Positions 21,198 to 29,711 of a stretch of DNA of 33,923 nucleotides are shown piece by piece. Origin of the DNA: JAWCQZ01 sp964486625. Lineage in GTDB: Archaea > Halobacteriota > Syntropharchaeia > JACQPP01. How positions within the stretch are numbered: position 1 is the first letter of the stretch; each line of letters opens with the position of its first letter. The position numbers were made by a program, and so were the translations under genes. The notes under the pieces are model-generated. The model was not told where the DNA came from. It saw only the letters and a program-made list of their open reading frames with translations, and ran no database searches. The stretch is taken from NCBI GenBank assembly GCA_964486625.1, contig CAZANW010000015.1, positions 1 to 33,923 on the forward strand, in the 5' to 3' direction.

Positions 21198-22490
21198 TCA
21201 GTCCACCCCTTCCCGGACCCGCTGGCGCTTGACCTCCTCCTCCCAGGCCTCCTGCGGCAGGGCGGGCGGAGTGTAGAAGACGGGCTGCTGGAACGAGGCG
21301 CTCTCCGCCGGGATGCGGACTCCCAACTCGCGCTCGACCGCCTCCGCCAAGGGCCCAGCGGGCCCCTCGGTCTGGAGGCGAACTCCCCCGTTCACCCCCA
21401 CGAGGCGGCAGGAGACGCCGAGGCGTGAGGCGAGGTCGTGGACCTGGGACGGGTAGAGGGTTCGTCCGTCCATCTCCAGCGCCTCCTCCCGGCGCCCCCG
21501 GACTCCGGCCAGCCGCAGGTGAGTCCGGCCGCACCCGCAGGGCTCTTCTTCGATGGAGGTGATGTCCCCGGTCCGGTAGCGGAGGAGGACCATTCCGTTG
21601 TTGTAGAGGGGTGTCACCACCAGTTCCCCGGTCTCCCCGGGGCCGCGGGGCTCGCCGGTGCGCGGGTCCACCACCTCGTAGTAGTAGAGGTCCTCGGCCC
21701 CGTGGAGCCCCTCCCGCCGGTGGCACTCGCCCGCCACGAGGCCGATTTCCGAGATTCCGTAGAGGTCGTGGACCCGGGCTCCGGGGAAGGACTCCTCCAG
21801 CCGCTTCCGGACCCCCGGCAGGGAGTAGCCAGGCTCGCCGTAGCCGAAAAGCGTCTTCAGGGGGGCCTCCTCCGGGACCCGGACGCCCGTCTCCCGGAAC
21901 CGGCTCGCCAGGTAAAGCGCGTAGGTGGGGGTTGCGCAGAGCGCCACGGGCTTGAGGCGCGGCATGAGGAAGCGGACCTGGCGGAGGGCCCCCCCGGCGC
22001 CGGCGGAGATGGCGAGGAGGTTGAGCATCTGGGCCCCGCCCCAGACCGCGTTGTAGAGGAGGCTGAGGCGCGCGTCCATCGCCATGTGGATGCGGTCGCC
22101 CGCCGCGAGGCCCAGGGAGGTCAGGGCGCGAGCGGCCACCGTCTTGGTGTTGAAGAAGTCCTGGGTGCTGGCGAACACCGGAAAGGAGGCCCGGCGGGTG
22201 GCGTAGACCATCGAGACCGGGGGGACGCAGAACAATCCGTCCGAGGGGTGGCGGCCGGAGCGGAGGGCCGCCTCCTGCCACGCCGCGACCCCCTCCCGGG
22301 TGGTGAACGGCAACTCCGCGGCGCGCTCCAGGGGCAGGTCCCGGGGGACCGCCTTCAGTTTCTCCCTGTAGAACTTCGAGGCGGAGAGGGCGTATCGGAG
22401 CAGGGCTTTCCAGCGGCGCTCCTGGACTTGCCGGAGGGCGGCCCGGCTTGCGGTCTCCAGCTCCTCTTGGTAGAACCCCGGGCCGGTCAC
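21198..22490 (-). CDS. Phenylacetate-CoA ligase-like AMP-forming enzyme
   Basis: A 430-residue PaaK-family adenylate-forming enzyme. Typical features are the N-terminal 'ALLRYALSASKFYREKLKAV', 'ATPTYALYLASRFRETG', the mid-domain 'LYGISEIGLVAGECHRREGL' (A5-like aromatic-x-x-S/T-E), 'GELVVTPLYNNGMVLLRYRTGD', and 'EEPCGCGRTHLRLAGVRGR'. However, the region where the glycine/serine-rich phosphate loop (SSGTTG) is expected reads 'VPPVSMVYATRRASFPVFAS', so that loop is not recognisable. This may mean altered chemistry or a non-catalytic partner of the upstream homologue. GTG 22490 overlaps the upstream stop as GTGA, so the two ligase-like genes are coupled. Confidence 0.82.
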   Translation of the reverse strand: MTGPGFYQEELETASRAALRQVQERRWKALLRYALSASKFYREKLKAVPRDLPLERAAELPFTTREGVAAWQEAALRSGRHPSDGLFCVPPVSMVYATRRASFPVFASTQDFFNTKTVAARALTSLGLAAGDRIHMAMDARLSLLYNAVWGGAQMLNLLAISAGAGGALRQVRFLMPRLKPVALCATPTYALYLASRFRETGVRVPEEAPLKTLFGYGEPGYSLPGVRKRLEESFPGARVHDLYGISEIGLVAGECHRREGLHGAEDLYYYEVVDPRTGEPRGPGETGELVVTPLYNNGMVLLRYRTGDITSIEEEPCGCGRTHLRLAGVRGRREEALEMDGRTLYPSQVHDLASRLGVSCRLVGVNGGVRLQTEGPAGPLAEAVERELGVRIPAESASFQQPVFYTPPALPQEAWEEEVKRQRVREGVD

Positions 22491-24367
22491 CCCTCGTACC
22501 TCCTCTGGAGGGCGGTGATGCGCTCGAACTTCTCCCTGGAGCCCTCCTTGCGAAGGTCCACCAGGCGGACCGACTTGTGGACGAAGCGGGGCAGAGTCCC
22601 TTCCGGGAGGACCTCGATTTCGGGGTCGAAAACGAAGTTCGCCCGGAACTCCTCCCGCAGTTTCCGCGCCGCCGCGGCGGGGTCCTGGCCGGGGGCCGCC
22701 TCCACCTGCAGCCGGAGGCGGTCGAGGCCCCCCTCCTTGTCCACGGTGATGAGAAACTCGCCGTTGAGGCCCGGGACGGAGCGCACCAGCCCCTCCACCG
22801 ACGAGGGCAGGAACTTCACGCCCCGCACCTTGGTCATGTCGTCGGTGCGGCCGGTGATGCCCATCAGGCGCATGTGGGTCCGGCCGCAGGCGCAGGCGTC
22901 CCTCTCGACCCGGGTCACGTCGCCGCTCCACCACCGGACCAGGGGCATGGTCCGCATCCCGAGGTGGGTGAAGACGAGGTTCCCCCGCTCCCCGTCGGCC
23001 ACCGCCTCGCCGGTCTCGGGGTCCACCACCTCGATGACGCACCCGTCCTCCCAGGCGTGGAGGCCGCAGGTCTCCTCGCACTCCGAGAAGAGCAGGGCCC
23101 CCATCTCGGTGGTGCTGTAGAACTCCAGGCACCGGGCGTTCCACGCCTCCTCGATGCGCTCCCGCAGCCCGGGGACCGCGTTGGGCCCCGGCTCGCCCCC
23201 CACCAGCACCAGTTCCATGGCGAACTCCTCCGGCTTGAATCCGCTGCGCCGCGCCACCTCGGCGAGGTAGAGGGTATAACTGGGCGTCGCCATCCACACA
23301 TTGGTCCGGAAGCGGCGCATGAAGCGCAGTTGCCGCTCGGAGTCGCCGGTCCCCGCCTGGAGGAAGGTCATGCCTGTGCCCGCCCGGGGCCCGGAGCCCG
23401 CGGCGAGGGAGGCAATCATCGAGCCCCCGATGAACATGGAGGTGGACATCGAGTTCTGGAGGACCGCCCCGGGCTTCAGCCCCAGCATCCAGAGGTTGCG
23501 GATGCTGGCGAACTGCCCCTCCAGGTCGTCGGGGGAACTGGCGAAGAGGACCGGGACCCCCGTGGTCCCGCTGGAGGCGAAGACCGCCCGGATGTTCTCC
23601 TCGGGGACGCAGAGGAGTTCCCCGAAGGGCGGGCGCGCCTCCTGGGTGGCGCGAATCTCCTCCTTGGTGGTGGGCGGAATCCTGGCCAGGTCCGCCACCG
23701 ACTTGATGTCCCCGGGCCCCACGCCCGCCTCCTTGAACTTGCGGCGGTAGAAGGGGGACTTCTCCCAGACGTAGGTCATCTGCTCCCGGAGTTTGTGGGC
23801 CTGGAGCGCCTCCAGTTCCGGCCGCTTCATGCATTCGAGGGGCTCCGAGGCGAACTTGGGCAGCGCGGCCTTTCCGGCGGGGAGTTCCAGGGCCCGCTGG
23901 ACCACGGAGACGTCCTCCAGGAGGCTCGGCCTCGGGATGCGGTGGGCCCTCCGGAACTCCCGGACCGCCTCCCGCATCTCGGGATACTCCATCAGCCTCC
24001 GGTAGGCCACCATGAGGGGGGCAAACCGCGAGGCGTCCCCGATGCCCTTCGCCCCCAGGGAGACCGTGAGTTTGCCCCGGGCCGCCAGTTCCATGGGAGA
24101 GGCGCCCTCGTACATCTGCAGTTGGGTCTCCAGGTCGGTCTCCATGGAAACGATGGCCTCGGGCGACTGGCCCTCCCGGATTTCGACCCGGCCCCGGCGC
24201 AGGGTCACTGCGTAGCGGCCCACCCCTCCCGGGGCCCCGGGGACGCCGCGCAAGGCAAGATTCATCGTGGCCTCCACCGACTCCATCGCCATCCGGGTCG
24301 TCGTGTCGCGGAGCAGCAGTTCGGTGGCCCGCTTGAGGAGGCCCGGGAAATCGGAGGACGCCATCAT
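22487..24367 (-). CDS. SCP2-like lipid-binding domain fused to a PaaK-like acyl-CoA ligase
   Basis: A 626-residue two-part protein. Residues ~15-130 look like an SCP2 sterol/lipid-carrier domain ('RGRVEIREGQSPEAIVSMET', 'LETQLQMYEGASPMELAARG', 'KLTVSLGAKGIGDASRFAPL'). Residues ~200-626 form a PaaK-like AMP-forming ligase with an intact phosphate loop 'ASSGTTGVPVLFASS', 'ATPSYTLYLAEVARR', 'FYSTTEMGALLFSECEE', 'VFTHLGMRTMPLVRWWSGD' and 'CACGRTHMRLMGITGR'. The carrier domain could present a hydrophobic acid to the ligase. The ATG at 24367 overlaps the stop of the helical-protein gene (ATGA). A second ATG follows directly. The downstream gene is a shorter ligase homologue lacking a clear phosphate loop, so the pair may form a hetero-oligomer. 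Confidence 0.85.
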   Translation of the reverse strand: MMASSDFPGLLKRATELLLRDTTTRMAMESVEATMNLALRGVPGAPGGVGRYAVTLRRGRVEIREGQSPEAIVSMETDLETQLQMYEGASPMELAARGKLTVSLGAKGIGDASRFAPLMVAYRRLMEYPEMREAVREFRRAHRIPRPSLLEDVSVVQRALELPAGKAALPKFASEPLECMKRPELEALQAHKLREQMTYVWEKSPFYRRKFKEAGVGPGDIKSVADLARIPPTTKEEIRATQEARPPFGELLCVPEENIRAVFASSGTTGVPVLFASSPDDLEGQFASIRNLWMLGLKPGAVLQNSMSTSMFIGGSMIASLAAGSGPRAGTGMTFLQAGTGDSERQLRFMRRFRTNVWMATPSYTLYLAEVARRSGFKPEEFAMELVLVGGEPGPNAVPGLRERIEEAWNARCLEFYSTTEMGALLFSECEETCGLHAWEDGCVIEVVDPETGEAVADGERGNLVFTHLGMRTMPLVRWWSGDVTRVERDACACGRTHMRLMGITGRTDDMTKVRGVKFLPSSVEGLVRSVPGLNGEFLITVDKEGGLDRLRLQVEAAPGQDPAAAARKLREEFRANFVFDPEIEVLPEGTLPRFVHKSVRLVDLRKEGSREKFERITALQRRYEG

Positions 24368-24978
24368 CTCTCCTCCCCGTAAAATCTTTCCATCCGCTCC
24401 GCGACCCGCCCCTCGCCGTAGTCCATCATCCGCCGCATCACCCGCACCACCTCTCCCCGCAGCAGTCCCGGGACCCGGAGGAGGTCGGGGTGCTTCTCCA
24501 GCAGGGCCACCTGCCGCCGGACGACGCCCACCTGGGCCTCCATCCGTTTCCGGAGGTCGCTCCGGCGTGGGTAGGCCGCTCTCACCAGCTCGCGATAGGA
24601 GGCGCCCCGCTTCCGGGAGACGGGGCGGAGGAGGTCCAGTCGGTCCTCGAACTCCTCGCGCATGAGGCTGCGCATCTCCTCCCGCTTCGGGTGGCCGCTC
24701 CGGAGGAACCCCCACGTCTCGTTGTTCCGCAGGAACCCCTCGAAGAGGGCGCCTCCGCCGGAGTCCCCCGGCCCCTCCAGGCAGCGGAGGAAGTAGGCGA
24801 TGCGGCGCTTGCCCATGCGGCGGAGGCGCTCCTCGGCGAAGAAGTGGTAGAGGAGGCGGGAGAGGAGGCCGGCGAAGAGCCCAGGGGGCTCGCCGAGGGC
24901 TCGGTCCACCTCCCGGAGACCCATCTCCATCTCCTCCAGCATCTCCTTCCGGATGAGTTCGAGGCTCGCTTGGGCCAC
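24364..24978 (-). CDS. Basic helical protein of unknown function, coupled to the SCP2-ligase gene
   Basis: A ~204-residue protein that I do not recognise. It is rich in Arg, Glu and Leu, predicted almost all helical, with repeated amphipathic stretches ('IRKEMLEEMEMGLREVDRAL', 'RKRMEAQVGVVRRQVALLEK') and no clear membrane helix. The start is uncertain: GTG 24978 is chosen because an AT-rich AAATCTTC lies ~28 nt upstream. ATG at 24942 is an alternative, and an ORF extension beyond 24978 looks non-coding. The stop overlaps the SCP2-ligase ATG as ATGA, so it belongs to that operon and may be a structural or regulatory partner. Confidence 0.6.
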   Translation of the reverse strand: MAQASLELIRKEMLEEMEMGLREVDRALGEPPGLFAGLLSRLLYHFFAEERLRRMGKRRIAYFLRCLEGPGDSGGGALFEGFLRNNETWGFLRSGHPKREEMRSLMREEFEDRLDLLRPVSRKRGASYRELVRAAYPRRSDLRKRMEAQVGVVRRQVALLEKHPDLLRVPGLLRGEVVRVMRRMMDYGEGRVAERMERFYGEER

Positions 24979-25096
24979 GTCCCCCGACGGACGCAAGCAG
25001 TGACTTGAAGATTTGGCGGGAAAAATCGACAGTGGGCGGCCTTTCCGGAAGGAAAGGCGCCGCCCTCCCCGGTAACTTTTTGGAAAGCGGTCCCCG

Positions 25097-25107
25097 CATA
25101 TTTTATT
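25097..25107 (+). promoter_or_regulatory. TATA-like box for the polytopic membrane protein gene
   Basis: GCATATTTTAT is centred ~28 nt before the GTG at 25131, and supports GTG as the start of a leaderless transcript. Confidence 0.5.
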
Positions 25108-25130
25108 CCCGGCGGGCGCCACGCAGGCCC

Positions 25131-26324
25131 GTGGAGGCCGCAGTCCCCGCCACCTCGTCCATCGCCTCCGATCCCGCCCCCCTGGGCCGCGCCCTTGCCG
25201 GGGCCCTGCTGACCCTCGCCACGGCGGGCCTGGCCATCTCCTTCCTCGGGCTGATTCTGGACCACGCCTGGCACAACACCCGCCCCTTCGACAGGTTCTG
25301 GAGCCCGCCCCACATCGTCCTCTACTCCGGCCTCGGGATGGTCCTGGTCTCGAACCTGGGGCTCTTCTCCCGCCCGGTGCGGGAGGCCATGGGAGGGCCG
25401 ATGGTGGCGGCCTGGCCCCTCGCCTTCCGGGTCCCCGCCCCCCTCCTCATCACCGCCCTGGGTTCCCTCGTCGCGCTCTTCAGCGGCATGGTGGACCAGA
25501 AGTGGCACGAGGTCCTGAAGGGCGGGGAGAGCCTCTACAGCCTCCCCCACAACTCCATCCTCCTCGGGGCCGTGGTGGCCGCCCTGGGCGTCCTCGCCGG
25601 GGCCCACTCTTTCCGGGGCCGCCGGGAGCCGCGGGCGTGGGAGGTGGCCGTGCTCGCATCGGGCCTGATGATTCCCTTCGTGCGCCTCGTGAGTTCCTTC
25701 GCCGACAGCCGGGCCTTCGTCGCGGCGGGAATCGCCGACCCGGTCCTCTCCACCGACATCGGGGCCACCCAGATGCGGATGCGATACCTCGAACTGAATC
25801 TCCTCACCGACAACACCCTCCTGGCTCCGCTCGCTCTGGTCCTCGCCCTCCTCGTCCCGGCGGCCTTCGCCTCCGCCCTCGCGAAGAAGGGGTGGGCGGC
25901 GACCCGGGCGGCCGTGGCCTTCGCGGTCTCGCTGCTGGTGCTCACGGCGATGGTTCGTGCCCTCGGCCTCAATATCCTCTGGAGTTCGCCGGCGCTCTTC
26001 CTCGTGGTCCCCGCCGCCTTCGCCGCGGACTTGGCGGGCCCGCGTCTGGGGAGCCGTCCGTGGCTCGCGTGGGCCCTCGCGGGCACCGTGTTCGCCGCGG
26101 GACACGACATCCTCTACGGGTTCAGCGCTCCGGGAATCGCTCTGGCGGCCGCCGGGGGCGCCCTCGCGGGGCTCGCGGGCCGCGGACTCGGGAGGCTGGT
26201 GGAGAACCCGACGCCCCGAGCGGTGGGGCTGGTCATCCTCCTCGTGGGGGTGGCCGTGCCGGTGGGGCTCGGGGGGTTGGACACCTACCTCCGCTACGGG
26301 ACGTTCTACGGGTTGGTGTTGTAA
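25131..26324 (+). CDS. Polytopic membrane protein with conserved-looking histidine pairs (unknown)
   Basis: A ~397-residue membrane protein with about ten hydrophobic helices. Histidines sit beside helices in motif-like clusters: 'LDHAWHNTRPFDRFWSPPHI', 'GMVDQKWHEVLKGGESLYSL' then 'PHNS', and 'AAGHDILYGFS'. The His/Asp/Trp arrangement ('W.PPH..LY') suggests metal or haem binding at the membrane surface, though no named family comes to mind. GTG 25131 is preferred because of the TATA-like box 28 nt upstream; the region before it has a poor protein-like composition. It is convergent with the dehydratase gene, with 12 bp between the stops. The function is not assigned. Confidence 0.75.
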   Translation: MEAAVPATSSIASDPAPLGRALAGALLTLATAGLAISFLGLILDHAWHNTRPFDRFWSPPHIVLYSGLGMVLVSNLGLFSRPVREAMGGPMVAAWPLAFRVPAPLLITALGSLVALFSGMVDQKWHEVLKGGESLYSLPHNSILLGAVVAALGVLAGAHSFRGRREPRAWEVAVLASGLMIPFVRLVSSFADSRAFVAAGIADPVLSTDIGATQMRMRYLELNLLTDNTLLAPLALVLALLVPAAFASALAKKGWAATRAAVAFAVSLLVLTAMVRALGLNILWSSPALFLVVPAAFAADLAGPRLGSRPWLAWALAGTVFAAGHDILYGFSAPGIALAAAGGALAGLAGRGLGRLVENPTPRAVGLVILLVGVAVPVGLGGLDTYLRYGTFYGLVL

Positions 26325-26336
26325 GCGATAGCGACC

Positions 26337-26771
26337 CTATCTCCGGTATCCCCCGGGCCTCACCGCCAGGGTCCCCACGGCCCGAATCACGGCCCCGCCC
26401 GCCCGGTCCCTCGCCACGGACTCCATCTGAATCCACAACATGCCCGACTTCTCGGTGACGTCCCGGACCCGGCCGGAGGCGGTCAGGACGTCGCCCGCCC
26501 GGACGGGCGCCAGGAACTCGAAGGCCTGCCCGGCGTGGAGTATCTTCAGGGGGTCGGTGACGAGCCCATTCAATGCGTCCATGGACCGGCCCTGGGCCAT
26601 CCGGAAGATGTGGTTGGCGAAACTCGGGGGGGCTACGGAGCCGTCGAGGAACTCGGGGCGCGCCTCCCCCACCGCCAGGGCGAATTTCCGGACCGCCTCC
26701 GCGGTCACTTCGAAGGGCTTTCCGGGGGGAATCTCCCGGCCGATGAACGCGGCCCACCGGGCGTCGGCCAT
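26337..26771 (-). CDS. MaoC/FAS1-like dehydratase domain protein (hot-dog fold)
   Basis: A 144-residue hot-dog protein. 'AAFIGREIPPGKPFEVTAEA', 'VRKFALAVGEARPEFLDG', 'VAPPSFANHIF', 'ILHAGQAFEFLAPVRAGDVL' and 'TASGRVRDVTEKSGMLWIQM' follow the FAS1-type N-terminal hydratase pattern. The D-x4-H catalytic motif of MaoC (R-hydratase) enzymes is not evident, so this may be the non-catalytic half of a two-subunit enoyl-CoA hydratase or a thioesterase-like relative. The partner is not adjacent. The context of acyl-CoA genes fits a role in hydrating enoyl-CoA. The start ATG 26771 lies 36 nt downstream of the moaA stop. Confidence 0.75.
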   Translation of the reverse strand: MADARWAAFIGREIPPGKPFEVTAEAVRKFALAVGEARPEFLDGSVAPPSFANHIFRMAQGRSMDALNGLVTDPLKILHAGQAFEFLAPVRAGDVLTASGRVRDVTEKSGMLWIQMESVARDRAGGAVIRAVGTLAVRPGGYRR

Positions 26772-26806
26772 CGCGGGCACTGGCGGAGAGGGCCAAAGAA
26801 CGTTTC

Positions 26807-27772
26807 TCACGCCGTGGCCGCGGCGGGCTTCCAGGTCCCGTCGGGCTGGCGCTGCAGGAGCCCGCCGTAGTAGGGGACCCGCTCCGCCACCACCCGCCGG
26901 AAGGCGGCCTCGACGGCCGCCTCGTTCAGCCCCCGGACCGGGACCCGGTCGTCGTCCCGGTTCAGGCACCCCTTGAGGAACCCGTCGGCGGTCAGGCGCA
27001 GCCGCTGGCAGGCGGCGCAGAACTCAGGGTTCTCATGGGGGTCCACCATTTCGATTTTCGCCGGGCCCACGTGGTAGACCCTGCGGCGGTGCACCTCCCG
27101 GACCTCCACCCGGTCGGCGCGCCGGGCCAGCCGCTCGTGGATTTCCTTCACATCCACCGAGAGGTGGCCGCTCCCCACCCGCTCGGGCATGAACTGAATC
27201 AGGTTCAGGACCAGGGTCCCCGGCTCGGCCGCGGAGGCGACGTAGTCCGCCATCTCGTCCACGAACTGGAGCGTGCGGGAGAAGACCACCATGTTCAGTT
27301 TCACCGGCGTCAGGCCCACCCGCAGGGCCGCCCGGAGCCCCTCCAGGACCGGGAGCAGGGGCCCGCCGCGGACCTCCCGAAAGACCGAGGGCTCCAGGGA
27401 GTCGATGGAGATGTTCACCCGGTCGAGGCCCGCCACCTTCAGGTCGAGGGCCCGGGAGGCCAGGAGGGAGCCGTTGGTCACCAGGGAGACCTCCCGGGCG
27501 TAGAGGGCGCACCGGGCCACGATGTCCTCCAGGTCGGGCCGGACCAGGGGCTCGCCCCCCGAGAGTTTGATGTTGCGAATCTCCAGGCGGGAGGCCACCC
27601 GGACCACCCGCTCGAACTCCTCCGGGAGCATCTCGGAGGCCGCGTCGGAGGCGACGGGGCGGACGGGGCCCTGCCCCTCGTTGTGGCAGTAGACGCACCT
27701 GAAGTTGCACCGCTCGGTCACCGAGACCCGGAGGTCGGTCGCGGGGCGGCCGAAGGAGTCCACGAGGGACAT
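26807..27772 (-). CDS. moaA: GTP 3',8-cyclase MoaA (radical SAM, molybdopterin synthesis)
   Basis: A 321-residue radical SAM enzyme that converts GTP to 3',8-cH2GTP in molybdenum cofactor synthesis. The N-terminal cluster motif is C22-x3-C26-x2-C29 ('CNFRCVYC'), preceded by 'DSFGRPATDLRVSVTERC'. 'IKLSGGEPLVRPDL' and 'VTNGSLL' are the SAM-binding strands. The second cluster motif is C252-x2-C255-x13-C269 ('CAACQRLRLTADGFLKGC'). The bacterial Gly-Gly C-terminus is absent, and the protein ends in an Ala-rich tail, as can be seen in archaeal forms. ATG 27772 is the start. A T-rich GTTTTTCTC lies ~26 nt upstream. A MoaD-like gene lies 5.7 kb away at 33494. Confidence 0.95.
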   Translation of the reverse strand: MSLVDSFGRPATDLRVSVTERCNFRCVYCHNEGQGPVRPVASDAASEMLPEEFERVVRVASRLEIRNIKLSGGEPLVRPDLEDIVARCALYAREVSLVTNGSLLASRALDLKVAGLDRVNISIDSLEPSVFREVRGGPLLPVLEGLRAALRVGLTPVKLNMVVFSRTLQFVDEMADYVASAAEPGTLVLNLIQFMPERVGSGHLSVDVKEIHERLARRADRVEVREVHRRRVYHVGPAKIEMVDPHENPEFCAACQRLRLTADGFLKGCLNRDDDRVPVRGLNEAAVEAAFRRVVAERVPYYGGLLQRQPDGTWKPAAATA

Positions 27773-27926
27773 CGTTCCACCACGGACGGAAAAGAGAAAA
27801 ACGTTTAGACGGGCATCGAACATGAATCGCAGAACCGGCGAACTGCGCACCGGGGGACCCCTATCTGCCCGCCTCCCCCGGGCCGGAATGCCCCTCCCCG
27901 CGGGCCGTTCCGCGCCCCCGGCCCGC

Positions 27927-29474
27927 CTATACCTTCCTCTCCCGTCCGGCCCAGTATTTTTCCTTGAGTTCCCGCTTCAGCACCTTCCCCGACGGCCCGT
28001 AGGGCAGTTCGTCCACGAACTCCACCGACTTCGGCTTCTTGTAGGAGGCCAGGTTCGCCTTGCAGAACTCGACGACCTCCTCCGCGGCCAGTTCCGCCCC
28101 CGCCCGCCGGACCACGAACGCCTTCAGCGACTCCCCCCACTCCGGGTCCGGGACGCCAATCACGGTCGCGTCCGCCACCGCCGGGTGGCTCCGCAGCAGC
28201 GCCTCGATTTCGGCGGGGTAGATGTTCACGCCGCCGCTGATGACCATGTCGATTTTCCGGTCCACGATGTAGAGGTAGCCCTCCTCGTCCATGCGGGCCA
28301 CGTCCCCCACGGTGAGGAAGCCGTCCCGGAAACTCATCCGCGTGTCCTCGGGGCGGTTGTGGTAGGCGGTGATGAGGCCGCCGTTCCTGACGTAGAGGAG
28401 CCCCGGCCGGCCCCGGGGGACCTCCCGGCCCTCCTCGTCGAGAATTTTGATTTCGTTCCCCGGGAACACCTGTCCGCACGAGCCGGGCTTCCGCAACTGG
28501 TCCTCCGGCTTCAGGAGGGTGTTGATGCCGGTCTCGGTGGAGCCGAGGAACTCGTAGAGGCAGTTCCCGAAGAGCCGGACCGCTCCCTCCTTCACCGGGA
28601 AGGGGCAGGGCGCGCCGGCGACCACCAGGCAGCGCATGGAGGAGAGGTCGTAGCGCTTCTTCACCGCGCCGGGCAGGTCGTTGATGCGGGCGAGCATGGT
28701 GGGGACCACGAACGCCGTGGTGGCCCGGCGCTCCTGGACGGCCCGCAGGAATGCCTCGGGGTCGAACTCGCGGTGCAGGACCACCGTGGCGCCGAGAATC
28801 AGGTGCATCACCGCGAACCGGCAGGGCGCCGAGTGGTAGAGGGGCCCCGCGGCGAGGTGGACGTCCTCCGGCCGGACCCCGAACTCGCGGATGACGCGCA
28901 TCATCTGCTCCGTGTCCCGGACCCGGGCGTCCCGGTAGGCCCCCTTGGGGGCGCCGGTGGTCCCCGAGGTGTAGAACATGCCCGGCGTCGGAGCCTGCGG
29001 GTCGTGGTCGGGCTCCCCGTCGGGGGAGCGGGCCAGAAGGCGCTCATACTCCCCGGCCCCGGGAGTTCCGCCCACGGCGACGCGGAACTCCAGCGCGGGC
29101 AACCCCTCCGCAGCGGCCCGGATGGTCTCCGCCCGGGCGCCGTCGAACACCGCGGCCCGCGCGCCGGAGTCCTCCAGGATGTGGCGGGCTTCCCGGGCCT
29201 TCAGGCGCCACCCGACGGGGACCGTCGGGAACCCCGCCAGCCGGCCGCAGAAGGTCGCCTCCAGGAACTCGGCCCGGTTCGGGAGCATGAGGGCCAGCCG
29301 GTCCCCGCGCCGGAGGCCGAGGGAGAGGAGGCCGTTCGCCAGCCGGTTCACCCGGGAGTTGAGGGCCCGGTAGTCGAGGGTCCGGTTCGCTTCGACGACG
29401 GCCGGGCGGGACGGGCGATGGGCGGCGTGGTGGGCGAGGGTGAAGGGGGGCGGGGCGGCGGGAGAGGTCCCCAT
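27927..29474 (-). CDS. Fatty-acyl-CoA synthetase (AMP-forming)
   Basis: A ~515-residue ANL-superfamily ligase that activates a carboxylic acid as acyl-AMP and then acyl-CoA. Motifs are the phosphate loop 'FYTSGTTGAPKGAY', A5 'FLGSTETGINTLL', 'VGDVARMDEEGYLYIVDRKI' with 'SGGVNIYPAEIEALLRSHP', and the C-terminal catalytic lysine in 'PSGKVLKREL'. The substrate is probably a medium- or long-chain or branched acid, not determinable here. ATG 29474 is preferred. It is preceded by GGGGGGGGAG, and a TATA-like box lies ~33 nt upstream. ATG 29498 would begin only ~9 nt from the box. The 154-bp gap to moaA downstream holds nothing I can identify. Confidence 0.9.
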   Translation of the reverse strand: MGTSPAAPPPFTLAHHAAHRPSRPAVVEANRTLDYRALNSRVNRLANGLLSLGLRRGDRLALMLPNRAEFLEATFCGRLAGFPTVPVGWRLKAREARHILEDSGARAAVFDGARAETIRAAAEGLPALEFRVAVGGTPGAGEYERLLARSPDGEPDHDPQAPTPGMFYTSGTTGAPKGAYRDARVRDTEQMMRVIREFGVRPEDVHLAAGPLYHSAPCRFAVMHLILGATVVLHREFDPEAFLRAVQERRATTAFVVPTMLARINDLPGAVKKRYDLSSMRCLVVAGAPCPFPVKEGAVRLFGNCLYEFLGSTETGINTLLKPEDQLRKPGSCGQVFPGNEIKILDEEGREVPRGRPGLLYVRNGGLITAYHNRPEDTRMSFRDGFLTVGDVARMDEEGYLYIVDRKIDMVISGGVNIYPAEIEALLRSHPAVADATVIGVPDPEWGESLKAFVVRRAGAELAAEEVVEFCKANLASYKKPKSVEFVDELPYGPSGKVLKRELKEKYWAGRERKV

Positions 29475-29503
29475 CTCCCCCCCCAAGAAGAGCCCCATTA
29501 ATC

Positions 29504-29510
29504 TTTATAA
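29504..29510. promoter_or_regulatory. Nearly symmetrical TATA box between acyl-CoA synthetase and Sec61-beta genes
   Basis: TTTATAA lies 28 nt before the Sec61-beta ATG (plus strand, 29535) and 33 nt before the acyl-CoA synthetase ATG (minus strand, 29474). TTATAA is palindromic, so one box could serve both directions. No second obvious TATA element was seen in the 60-bp divergent region. Confidence 0.55.
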
Positions 29511-29534
29511 CGGAGCCCGGGTTCAGGGGTTGCC

Positions 29535-29711
29535 ATGGCCCGCGAACGGGAGCGCAAGGACAGCGGCCTCATGAGCGCCGCCGGCCTCATGCGCTACTAC
29601 GAGTCGGAGGAGTCCGACGTCAAGCTCTCGCCCCAGACCGTCCTTTGGGTCGCCATCCTGTCGGCGGCCGGAATCCTCCTCATCAACATCTACTACGGGA
29701 AGTTCCCGTGA
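29535..29711 (+). CDS. secG: Preprotein translocase subunit Sec61-beta
   Basis: A 58-residue tail-anchored subunit of the archaeal Sec translocon. The sequence starts MARERERKDSGLMSAAGLMR, continues 'YYESEESDVKLSPQTVL', and ends in one membrane helix ('WVAILSAAGILLINIYYG', about 38-55). The 'SAAGLMRYYE' motif and 'P.TV' before the helix are diagnostic for archaeal Sec61-beta. The TGA overlaps the next ATG (TGATG). It is first in the conserved archaeal operon Sec61-beta - zinc ribbon - EF-1-beta. Confidence 0.95.
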   Translation: MARERERKDSGLMSAAGLMRYYESEESDVKLSPQTVLWVAILSAAGILLINIYYGKFP

